Under the pieces are notes generated by a model, which had not been told where the DNA came from, ran no database searches, and saw only the letters and a program-made list of their open reading frames with translations. DNA of 5,794 nt from Granulosicoccaceae bacterium. GTDB lineage: Bacteria > Pseudomonadota > Gammaproteobacteria > Granulosicoccales > Granulosicoccaceae. The stretch lies in the NCBI GenBank assembly GCA_023301405.1, contig JALZUX010000679.1, positions 1 through 5,794 on the forward strand, given 5' to 3'. Below are positions 1 through 5,789 of this stretch, in pieces. The first letter of the stretch is position 1. Every line of letters begins with the position of its first letter. Made by a program: the position numbers and the translations under genes.

Positions 1-1119
1 TTATGTGAAGGTTTTGATTTTGTTGGAAGTTGCGATAATAATATTGTTCCCGTATTTGATGGACGTATTGATTTCTCATTAGCGCCATTTAATTCTTCTT
101 TCGCACCTCAAAATGGGCGTTTGCAAAATAATTTCACCGATTGGCGCATTCGGGGAGAATATGACATTACAGAAGACAATCTCGTATACGGTTTGATTTC
201 TACAGGTAACAAATCAGGTGGATTTAATGATAACATTGCGGGTACAGAGGGTTTAGCGACGAGCGTGGCACAAAATGCTCCCGTCGAGTTTGATACAACC
301 ACTCTAGCGCCAACATATGGTCCTGAAAAACTAACTTTGTTTGAGCTTGGTTCTAAAAATGAATTCGATATCAGCGACGATGTCAGTGGTCACTTGAATA
401 TATCTGCCTTTTATTATGATTATGATGATTTGCAGCTCACGACATTGACTTCAACGGCGCAAATTCTCGACACTCAAGATATCAATGTTGACGATTTAGA
501 TGAGCAAACATTAGCGAATTTTGGCGGACAAGTTAACGCCTTCACGTTTAACGCCTCCGATGCTGAGATTTATGGAGCTCAATTTGAAGGTGGTTTGGAC
601 TTCCCTGATGACTTATCTTTCGATGCAACTGTTCTCTGGCTTCCAGAAGCTAAAGTCGTGAATTCACAGGAAATACAAGATTTCCGTTATCAGGCAGATG
701 TTGATGCTGTGAATGCGGTTAACCGGTCTATTGAAGGTAATCGTCTTATTCGTACGCCAGAATGGCAAATTAACGGCTCTGTATCGAAAGCTGTAAATGT
801 TGATAGTGGTTCCATCGATGGGATTGTCTCAGTTGGATATAGGTCATCACAACATATGACCATTTTCAATGGTATTGACTTTAATCTTGATGATGATGTC
901 TCTGCCCGTCTTGATGATACCGTAGATGGTTATTTTACGGTTGATGCGGGTGTTGGTTATTCACATGGAGATGACGATAAGTGGCGTCTCGAGGCTTATG
1001 TGAATAATCTAACTGGCATTGAACGTGAGCAAGCGATTATTATCACGCAGTTTGATAATACGCGTTTCTTCTCACCACCTCGTACTTATGGTGCGCGTTT
1101 GAGAGTTAAATTTAAGTAG
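1..1119 (+). CDS. TonB-dependent outer-membrane receptor, C-terminal part (5' end outside window)
   Basis: The frame is open from base 1 to the TAG at 1117-1119, giving 372 residues of the C-terminal beta-barrel. The plug domain, TonB box and signal peptide must lie upstream. Typical receptor-barrel signatures are visible: GNKSGGFN near residues 69-76, YGPEKLTLFELGSKNEF near 106-122 followed by the strand SAFYYDYDDLQL, AEIYGAQFEGGLDFP, GNRLIRTPEWQING, YVNNLTGIERE, and the terminal PRTYGARLRVKFK. The family imports scarce large substrates across the outer membrane using TonB-ExbB-ExbD energy. The substrate here is inferred from the downstream glucosidase, sugar symporter and glucokinase to be a beta-glucan oligosaccharide; a siderophore or vitamin is less likely. 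Loops are rich in Asp (DLDDDVSARLDD, HGDDDK), and an early segment carries two Cys ten residues apart. The protein ends in Phe-Lys rather than the usual terminal aromatic residue. The TTG at 121 is an internal Leu codon, not a start. Family assignment is firm; substrate is inference. Confidence 0.93.
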   Translation, partial: LCEGFDFVGSCDNNIVPVFDGRIDFSLAPFNSSFAPQNGRLQNNFTDWRIRGEYDITEDNLVYGLISTGNKSGGFNDNIAGTEGLATSVAQNAPVEFDTTTLAPTYGPEKLTLFELGSKNEFDISDDVSGHLNISAFYYDYDDLQLTTLTSTAQILDTQDINVDDLDEQTLANFGGQVNAFTFNASDAEIYGAQFEGGLDFPDDLSFDATVLWLPEAKVVNSQEIQDFRYQADVDAVNAVNRSIEGNRLIRTPEWQINGSVSKAVNVDSGSIDGIVSVGYRSSQHMTIFNGIDFNLDDDVSARLDDTVDGYFTVDAGVGYSHGDDDKWRLEAYVNNLTGIEREQAIIITQFDNTRFFSPPRTYGARLRVKFK

Positions 1120-1166
1120 CAAATTCATCATTTCTGTTTTCAAACTGATTAGCTTCGGAATTAATT
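1120..1166 (+). other. receptor-glucosidase intergenic gap without visible terminator
   Basis: These 47 bases are AT-rich and hold GGAA at 1157-1160, six bases before the glucosidase ATG, and a short palindrome AATTAATT at 1159-1166. I see no hairpin followed by a T-run and no convincing -35/-10 pair. Read-through from the receptor gene is therefore plausible, though a weak internal promoter cannot be excluded. Confidence 0.45.
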
Positions 1167-1235
1167 ATGCGCCTTAAAGTTCGCTTAAAATATTTTGGAA
1201 CCGCCCTGTTGGTCGGTTCCATTTTAACCTCTTGT
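1167..1235 (+). other. lipoprotein (Sec/SPII) signal peptide and lipidated Cys23 of the GH3 enzyme
   Basis: The N-terminal stretch has positive residues (R2, K4, R6, K8), a hydrophobic core FGTALLVGSIL and the lipobox LTSC. The predicted cleavage is between Ser22 and Cys23, and the Cys codon is TGT at 1233-1235. Gly24 is not the Asp that retains lipoproteins in the inner membrane of enterobacteria, so outer-membrane anchoring is likely. Whether the enzyme faces the periplasm or the outside cannot be read from sequence. Confidence 0.85.
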
Positions 1236-3071
1236 GGCGCGTCAGCCAAAGATGAAACCTGGCCTAAAGTTCGCAGCCCGATTAAGCAAGATGTTCAGGT
1301 TGAATCTAAAATCGACACCCTTTTGGCTCAAATGAGCCTTGAGCAAAAAGTCGGACAAATGATACAGGCTGAGATTAAATCAATCTCTCCAGATGATGCA
1401 GCTAAATATCATATCGGGTCTATCCTTAACGGGGGAGGCTCTTGGCCAACGGATAAAGCCGATGGGCCTCTAGGGGCATGGTTGTCTCTGGCAAACCTCT
1501 TCTATGGCGCGTCCATGGACACGGGTGATGACCGCATGGCTATTCCAATCATATGGGGAACAGATGCCGTTCATGGACATAATAATGTCGTCGGCGCCAC
1601 AGTTTTTCCTCATAATGTTGGCCTTGGCGCAGCTAATAATCCAGACTTAATGAGAGATATCGGTACTGCGACTGCACGTGAAATTGCTGTTACAGGTATT
1701 GATTGGACATTTGCGCCTACAGTCGCTGTTGCAAAAGACATTCGGTGGGGCCGAACTTACGAAAGCTATTCACAAGATCCTAAGACTGTGGCTTCGTTAG
1801 CAAAAGAAATGATTGTTGGTCTACAAGGTCATCCATCGCTTGATAATTTCTTGTCTGAGCAAAAAGTTGTTGTAACCGCAAAGCATTTCATTGGCGACGG
1901 AGGAACGCTTGGCGGGGATGATCAGGGCGAAACTACCTTATCCGAAGAAGAGCTATTTAAAACGCACGGGCAGGGCTATGTGCAAGCTTTAGGTGTCGGC
2001 GCACAAACTGTTATGGCCAGCTTTAATACATGGAATGGTCAAAAGATTCATGGCCATAAATATTTGCTTACAGATGTCCTTAAAGACAAAATGGGGTTTG
2101 ATGGTTTTATTGTTGGTGACTGGAATGGCCATGGTCAAATTCCTGGGTGTAGCGAGCAATCATGTCCTCAAGCAATTAACGCAGGTATTGACCTCGTTAT
2201 GGTGCCAGAAGCCTGGAAAGAATTTCTTGAAAATACAATTCGACAAGTCAAAAATAATGAGATTTCTATAGACCGGATCAATGATGCTGTTCGCCGTATA
2301 TTGAGAGTGAAAATTAGAGCTGGAATGTTTGAGGATGGAAAACCTTCCGCCCATGAACTTGCGGGACGTGCCAAATTAATTGGACATCCAGACCATAGGG
2401 CTATTGCAAGGCAAGCTGTTCGAGAATCTCTTGTTTTACTTAAAAATGACAATGTTTTACCTATTTCAGCCAAGAGTAAAGTCATGGTAGTTGGCACAGG
2501 GAGTGATAACCCTGTGTTTCAATCGGGCGGTTGGACTGTAACGTGGCAAGGCCGCCATACCGAAACACGTGTTCTCAATCCTCGTAGTTATTATAAGGGG
2601 CACACGACTATACTTGACGGGATTAAAGCCGCTGTCGAACAATCTGGTGGTCAGGTTCAAACAAACTCTGATGACACAGCCGATGTTGCGATTGTGGTCT
2701 TCGGAGAAGAGCCTTATGCAGAATTCGATGGTGACTTAGCCTCAACGGATATGTCAATCGAAGCAGATGAGAACTTTAAGCTCATTCAATCCCTTAAGGC
2801 TCGCAATATACCTGTCGTTACAGTCTTCCTCTCCGGTCGTCCTCGCGGCGTAGATGCTTTGATAGATGGCTCTGATGCTTTTGTCGCCGCTTGGCTTCCA
2901 GGCAGTGAAGGCGCGGGTGTTGCGGATGTTTTAATCGCGAACAATAAGACCAAACCAAAGTATAATTTCACAGGAAAATTACCGTTCGATTGGCCGACGT
3001 CAGGCGCAACACAAGCGGTAGCATCCCCCATAAAATATAAATTCGAATATGGACTTACATATCCGAAATAA
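1167..3071 (+). CDS. GH3 family beta-glucosidase / exo-1,3-1,4-beta-glucan glucohydrolase, lipoprotein
   Basis: This 634-residue retaining glycosidase should release glucose from the non-reducing end of beta-glucan oligosaccharides. Residues about 45-390 form the GH3 TIM barrel, with GTDAVHGHNNV (131-141), WGRTYES (194-200), KHFIGDGG (239-246) and nucleophile Asp318 in GFIVGDWN. Residues about 415-630 form the alpha/beta sandwich, with ESLVLLKND (420-428), GGWTVTWQG (454-462) and GEEPYAE (513-519), where Glu514 matches the general acid/base of barley exoglucanase ExoI. WLPGSEGAG follows at 576-584. The two-domain length, without a C-terminal fibronectin-like domain, fits the ExoI type rather than E. 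coli BglX. The N-terminus is a lipoprotein signal with Cys23 in LTSC, and Gly at +2 suggests the outer membrane. The ATG has GGAA six bases upstream and is the only start that keeps the whole signal peptide. The preceding gene ends 47 bases upstream, and the symporter follows after 15 bases. GH3 also contains beta-xylosidases and N-acetylglucosaminidases; the ExoI-like motifs and the glucose-handling neighbours favour beta-glucosidase. Confidence 0.95.
   Translation: MRLKVRLKYFGTALLVGSILTSCGASAKDETWPKVRSPIKQDVQVESKIDTLLAQMSLEQKVGQMIQAEIKSISPDDAAKYHIGSILNGGGSWPTDKADGPLGAWLSLANLFYGASMDTGDDRMAIPIIWGTDAVHGHNNVVGATVFPHNVGLGAANNPDLMRDIGTATAREIAVTGIDWTFAPTVAVAKDIRWGRTYESYSQDPKTVASLAKEMIVGLQGHPSLDNFLSEQKVVVTAKHFIGDGGTLGGDDQGETTLSEEELFKTHGQGYVQALGVGAQTVMASFNTWNGQKIHGHKYLLTDVLKDKMGFDGFIVGDWNGHGQIPGCSEQSCPQAINAGIDLVMVPEAWKEFLENTIRQVKNNEISIDRINDAVRRILRVKIRAGMFEDGKPSAHELAGRAKLIGHPDHRAIARQAVRESLVLLKNDNVLPISAKSKVMVVGTGSDNPVFQSGGWTVTWQGRHTETRVLNPRSYYKGHTTILDGIKAAVEQSGGQVQTNSDDTADVAIVVFGEEPYAEFDGDLASTDMSIEADENFKLIQSLKARNIPVVTVFLSGRPRGVDALIDGSDAFVAAWLPGSEGAGVADVLIANNKTKPKYNFTGKLPFDWPTSGATQAVASPIKYKFEYGLTYPK
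1174..1188 (+). promoter_or_regulatory. sequence matching a CtrA box (TTAA-N7-TTAA), inside the GH3 signal-peptide codons
   Basis: TTAA at 1174-1177 and TTAA at 1185-1188 are separated by exactly seven bases, the spacing bound by the alphaproteobacterial cell-cycle regulator CtrA. It lies just inside the coding sequence (codons 3-8), and such an eight-base match is not rare by chance in AT-rich DNA. Function is doubtful. Confidence 0.15.
2495..2516 (+). repeat. 7-bp perfect inverted repeat inside the GH3 gene
   Basis: CACAGGG at 2495-2501 is the reverse complement of CCCTGTG at 2510-2516, with an eight-base loop. Two G-U pairs could extend the RNA stem outward. It is followed only by TTT, so it is not a convincing terminator. 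It encodes a stretch next to the conserved GGWTVTWQG motif, so codon constraint may explain it. Confidence 0.4.
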
Positions 3072-3076
3072 GAATT

Positions 3077-3089
3077 AGGCTTGGTTATG
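3077..3089 (+). promoter_or_regulatory. ribosome binding site deciding the symporter start
   Basis: AGG at 3077-3079 is followed seven bases later by ATG at 3087. The competing in-frame TTG at 3081 would leave almost no spacer, so the ATG is the better start. The resulting N-terminus, MFLSTLDLFVVGLY, leads directly into the first membrane segment. Confidence 0.6.
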
Positions 3090-4682
3090 TTTTTAAGCAC
3101 GTTAGACTTATTTGTTGTTGGACTTTATGCCGTCATATTATTTGGCATAGCTCAATGGGTGTCTCGAGAACCTAAGGGAACAGTCAAAAGCACGGAAGAT
3201 TACTTCCTTGCAGGTAAAGCCCTCCCATGGTGGGCTATCGGGGCCTCCCTTGTTGCCGCCAACATATCAGCAGAACAAATCATCGGCATGTCGGGGGACG
3301 GATATAAAATCGGTCTCGCGATTGCCGCCTATGAATGGCAAGCCGCGATTGTCCTAATTATTGTGGCCAAGTACTTACTTCCTATATTCCTAAAGCGCGA
3401 AATTTATACCATGCCGCAGTTCCTAGAAACGCGCTATGGTGAAGGCGTCAAAACTACGATGTCGATTTTTTGGATCGCCCTTTATACAATCGTCAACTTA
3501 ACCGCCGTCATGTGGCTCGGATCACTTGCCGTAAACACATTGACAGGGGCGTCGCTGTTTGGTGGCATGGTGGGATTAGCGGTTTTTGCTTTGGCTTATT
3601 CTATGTATGGCGGCCTAAAAGCCGTGGCCCTCACAGACATCCTTCAGGTCGTAATCCTTGTCATAGGTGGTTTTGTTATAGCTTGGCTGACCATGGGCAT
3701 GATTGGCGGCGATAACGGTGTTTTGGGCGGTTTTAAGCGCCTATACACTGAGCTTCCTGGTAAGTTTGATATGATACTCGATAAAGACCACGAGGCTTAT
3801 GGGAAGCTTCCTGGCATTTGGACATTACTCGGCGGGCTTTGGGTTCTACATTTTTCTTATTGGGGTTTTAATCAGTACATCATCCAGCGTGCCCTCGGCG
3901 CTAAAAACGCAGCCGAAGCGCAAAAAGGTCTTATCTTTGCAGCAGGTCTTAAATTGCTTATGCCGCTTATCATCGTCCTGCCAGGAATCGCAGCTGTTAT
4001 GCTTGCCGCACCAGAAATGGGTGTTATCGACAAGACAGTTCTCGATACGGCTTCTGACCGTGCTTATCCCGAAGTGATGAAGATCATGCCAAGCGGCCTA
4101 CGTGGACTTATCTTTGCTGCGCTTATTGCTGCAATCGTCTCGTCATTAGCGTCTATGGTGAACTCAATTTCTACTATTTTTACAATGGATATCTACCGTG
4201 ATAAAATCGCCAAAGACAAAGATGAAAAGCATTATGTAAATGTAGGGCGTATCACAGCGATTACGGCTATGGTGATAGCTGTCTTTCTCGCGAAACCTTT
4301 ACTTGGCGATATGGAGGGGGCTTTCCAGAAAATCCAAGAATGGACAGGCTTTGTGGCTCCCGGTATCGTGGCTGTGTTCTTGATGGGCATGTTTTATAAG
4401 CCGACAAATGCTAACGGGGCATTCGCCATGCTTTTTGCATCCGTAGCGGTGTCTGCAATTTTCTACTTTGCTTTTCCAAACTTCCCATTTGTAAACAGGA
4501 TTTGGGTTATTTTCCTCGGATGTCTCGTAGTCGGCGCAATTGTCTCTGCTCTCACGGCTGGTCCTAAAGACGGCCAAGCTGTTATTCTGAGTGATATCAA
4601 TTTCAAAACGTCAAAGAGCTTTAATATTTGGACGGTTATAGTCGCCATCATCCTTATCGGATTATACGCTATATTCTGGTAA
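3087..4682 (+). CDS. Na+/glucose (galactose) symporter, SSS family, vSGLT-like
   Basis: This 531-residue inner-membrane protein has about 14 hydrophobic segments and matches, from memory, the Vibrio parahaemolyticus SGLT (543 residues) almost end to end. Shared motifs include STEDYFLAGK, GASLVAANISAEQ, WGFNQYIIQRAL, AAIVSSLASM, TIFTMDIY and FQKIQEWTG. The family couples sugar uptake to the Na+ gradient. By that alignment, sugar-site residues Gln64, Glu83, Asn137, Tyr258, Lys289 and Gln417 are kept, as are Na2-site residues Ala349, Ser352 and Ser353. Two positions differ: His255 stands where vSGLT has Asn260, and Ala86 where it has Ser91. The ATG at 3087 is preferred over an in-frame TTG at 3081 because AGG at 3077-3079 sits seven bases before the ATG but only one before the TTG. 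The gene lies 15 bases after the glucosidase and 21 before glucokinase, so glucose is the most likely substrate; galactose or another hexose cannot be excluded. Confidence 0.95.
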   Translation: MFLSTLDLFVVGLYAVILFGIAQWVSREPKGTVKSTEDYFLAGKALPWWAIGASLVAANISAEQIIGMSGDGYKIGLAIAAYEWQAAIVLIIVAKYLLPIFLKREIYTMPQFLETRYGEGVKTTMSIFWIALYTIVNLTAVMWLGSLAVNTLTGASLFGGMVGLAVFALAYSMYGGLKAVALTDILQVVILVIGGFVIAWLTMGMIGGDNGVLGGFKRLYTELPGKFDMILDKDHEAYGKLPGIWTLLGGLWVLHFSYWGFNQYIIQRALGAKNAAEAQKGLIFAAGLKLLMPLIIVLPGIAAVMLAAPEMGVIDKTVLDTASDRAYPEVMKIMPSGLRGLIFAALIAAIVSSLASMVNSISTIFTMDIYRDKIAKDKDEKHYVNVGRITAITAMVIAVFLAKPLLGDMEGAFQKIQEWTGFVAPGIVAVFLMGMFYKPTNANGAFAMLFASVAVSAIFYFAFPNFPFVNRIWVIFLGCLVVGAIVSALTAGPKDGQAVILSDINFKTSKSFNIWTVIVAIILIGLYAIFW

Positions 4683-4693
4683 GGATATTTAGT

Positions 4694-4706
4694 AAGAGGC
4701 GTCATG
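4694..4706 (+). promoter_or_regulatory. ribosome binding site of glk
   Basis: AAGAGG at 4694-4699 with a four-base spacer to ATG 4704 is the strongest Shine-Dalgarno-like match in the window. It lies wholly in the 21-base gap after the symporter stop codon, which supports translation from a shared mRNA. Confidence 0.6.
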
Positions 4707-5708
4707 ACGGATACTAGCGCACTTATACTGGCGGGTGATATTGGCGGCACGAATGCTCGCTTTGGATGCCTTCAAAAAAAGCCTGAAGGCGGATGGAAAG
4801 TCCATCACTTTGTGAAAGTAAAGGGTGCGGACTACCCCACTTTTGAAGCCGCGCTTGAAAATTATTTGGGCAACATAGGCATCAAGCCGCGCCGCGCCGC
4901 CTTTTGCGCGGCAGGTCCCGTCGAAGACGGCTATATCAACCTCACCAATACGGATTGGCAAATATCAACCAGCCGCCTCAAAGAGATGCACGGGTTTGAG
5001 CAGTGCGAGCTCTATAATGATTTCTCGGGCATGACGCGGTCTATTCCAGAGTTGGCTGATGATGAGTTTACGATTATACGTTCGGGCCAGCCCCATAAGG
5101 CTGAACCTATATTAGTCGCAGGCCCCGGAACAGGCTTTGGCGTAGGCTACCTCGTCCCAACAAAAGCGGGTTGGCATGTCATCGCCTCGGAGGGCGGCCA
5201 TGTCACCTATAGCCCGCAATCAAGTCTTGAGTTAGAGCTTTTACAAGTCCTAAAACGTGACCGTGACTTTGTATCACTTGAACTTGTAAGCTCAGGCAAA
5301 GGTCTTCCGGTTGTTCATAAGGCTGTCTGTGAAATCCACGGAGTCCCTTATGAGCACACGGCGCCGGACCTGATACGAGAGCGCGCCATAGCAGGAGACG
5401 CCGTCTCGCGTGATGTTTGCAATATCAGGGCCTCAGCGACGATGGGCGCGATTGGCGACCTCGCTCTCACTGGCGGCGCCCGCGGCGGTATTGTTCTTGC
5501 TGGCGGCGTGAGTGAACGCATGATTGATTTTTACATGCAACCAAGCGCTATGAATCGTTACCTGCATAGAGGGCCACAATCAGAATATGTGCGAGGTATA
5601 CCCATAAGACTCCTCAAATGCCCACACGCGCCATTAATCGGGTCTGCTGCGTCATTGGATAGTAAACTTATGACTCTAATGTCCGTTAAGGATTACGGTT
5701 GCGCGTAA
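4704..5708 (+). CDS. glk: glucokinase (Glk family, ATP-dependent)
   Basis: This 334-residue cytoplasmic enzyme phosphorylates glucose to glucose-6-phosphate with ATP, the entry step to the Entner-Doudoroff or Embden-Meyerhof route. The N-terminal phosphate-binding motif GDIGGTNARF is at residues 11-20. The catalytic Asp is Asp106 in YNDFSG, equivalent to Asp100 of E. coli Glk. GPGTGFGVG lies at 140-148, the sugar-contact motif EGGH at 163-166, and Glu193 in VSLELVSSGKGL matches the further glucose-binding Glu. LAGGVSERM at 265-273 is the adenosine-side motif. The length is slightly above the 321 residues of the E. coli enzyme. AAGAGG at 4694-4699 lies four bases before the ATG, and the gene starts 21 bases after the symporter, as the last gene of the apparent operon. 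Parts of the gene are far richer in GC than the receptor gene: about 63% by hand count at 4861-4920 and 67% at 5461-5520, against 38% at 121-180. All catalytic residues I can place are intact. Confidence 0.96.
   Translation: MTDTSALILAGDIGGTNARFGCLQKKPEGGWKVHHFVKVKGADYPTFEAALENYLGNIGIKPRRAAFCAAGPVEDGYINLTNTDWQISTSRLKEMHGFEQCELYNDFSGMTRSIPELADDEFTIIRSGQPHKAEPILVAGPGTGFGVGYLVPTKAGWHVIASEGGHVTYSPQSSLELELLQVLKRDRDFVSLELVSSGKGLPVVHKAVCEIHGVPYEHTAPDLIRERAIAGDAVSRDVCNIRASATMGAIGDLALTGGARGGIVLAGGVSERMIDFYMQPSAMNRYLHRGPQSEYVRGIPIRLLKCPHAPLIGSAASLDSKLMTLMSVKDYGCA
4768..4790 (+). repeat. 7-bp perfect inverted repeat with A7 run near the start of glk
   Basis: GCCTTCA at 4768-4774 pairs with TGAAGGC at 4784-4790 around a nine-base loop. 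The A7 run at 4774-4780 sits across the edge of the stem and its loop. It covers about codons 22-29 of glk. The A-run is a possible slippage site, but the reading frame through it is intact here. Confidence 0.4.
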
Positions 5709-5726
5709 TAAACGATGTTTTCTGCC

Positions 5727-5735
5727 TTATCCACA
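5727..5735 (+). promoter_or_regulatory. perfect DnaA box (TTATCCACA)
   Basis: The nine bases are identical to the strong consensus DnaA-binding site. It lies 19 bases after the glk stop codon, in AT-rich non-coding DNA. Only one box is visible, so a regulatory or titration site is more likely than an origin, unless more boxes lie to the right. A chance match cannot be excluded. Confidence 0.4.
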
Positions 5736-5765
5736 AAATATCAGAATATAGGATAAAATTCCTAG

Positions 5766-5771
5766 TTGACT
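5766..5771 (+). promoter_or_regulatory. possible -35 hexamer (TTGACT) of a promoter reading out of the window
   Basis: TTGACT differs from the sigma-70-type -35 consensus TTGACA at one base. With a normal 17-18 base spacer the -10 element would fall at the last bases of the window, so it cannot be confirmed. The LexA-type repeat lies in what would be the spacer, a position suited to repression. Confidence 0.35.
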
Positions 5772-5774
5772 AAT

Positions 5775-5789
5775 GTTCTTTATTTGTTC
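5775..5789 (+). promoter_or_regulatory. alphaproteobacterial LexA (SOS) box, GTTC-N7-GTTC
   Basis: GTTC at 5775-5778 and GTTC at 5786-5789 are separated by exactly seven bases (TTTATTT). This is the established direct-repeat operator of alphaproteobacterial LexA, different from the CTGT-N8-ACAG palindrome of enterobacteria. It lies in non-coding DNA three bases after a TTGACT hexamer. This predicts that the next gene to the right is DNA-damage inducible. That gene is not in the window. Confidence 0.6.

Noticed and set aside
121..123. TTG as a start codon for a 332-residue protein
   Set aside because: The same frame is open back to base 1 and codes for receptor-like sequence, so this is an internal Leu codon of a gene cut by the window edge.
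1993..2271. Overlapping 92-residue + strand open frame inside the glucosidase gene
   Set aside because: It lies wholly within conserved GH3 coding sequence in another frame and shows no recognisable protein features.
3081..3083. TTG as the symporter start
   Set aside because: It lies one base after the AGG and adds only two residues. The ATG at 3087 has proper spacing.
2786..3100. Antisense open frame across the glucosidase end
   Set aside because: It is complementary to conserved GH3 motifs and has no family resemblance. The other antisense frames over all four genes were rejected for the same reason.
4774..4780. Frameshift at the A7 run in glk
   Set aside because: The frame continues without interruption through all conserved Glk motifs to a normal length.
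4774..4790. Minus-strand terminator (GCC-TTCA-GGC then T7) inside glk
   Set aside because: The stem is only 3 bp and no minus-strand gene is present for it to end.
5727..5756. Rho-independent terminator after glk
   Set aside because: The TTATCC/GGATAA stem is only 6 bp and AT-rich, has an 18-base loop and lacks a following T-run.
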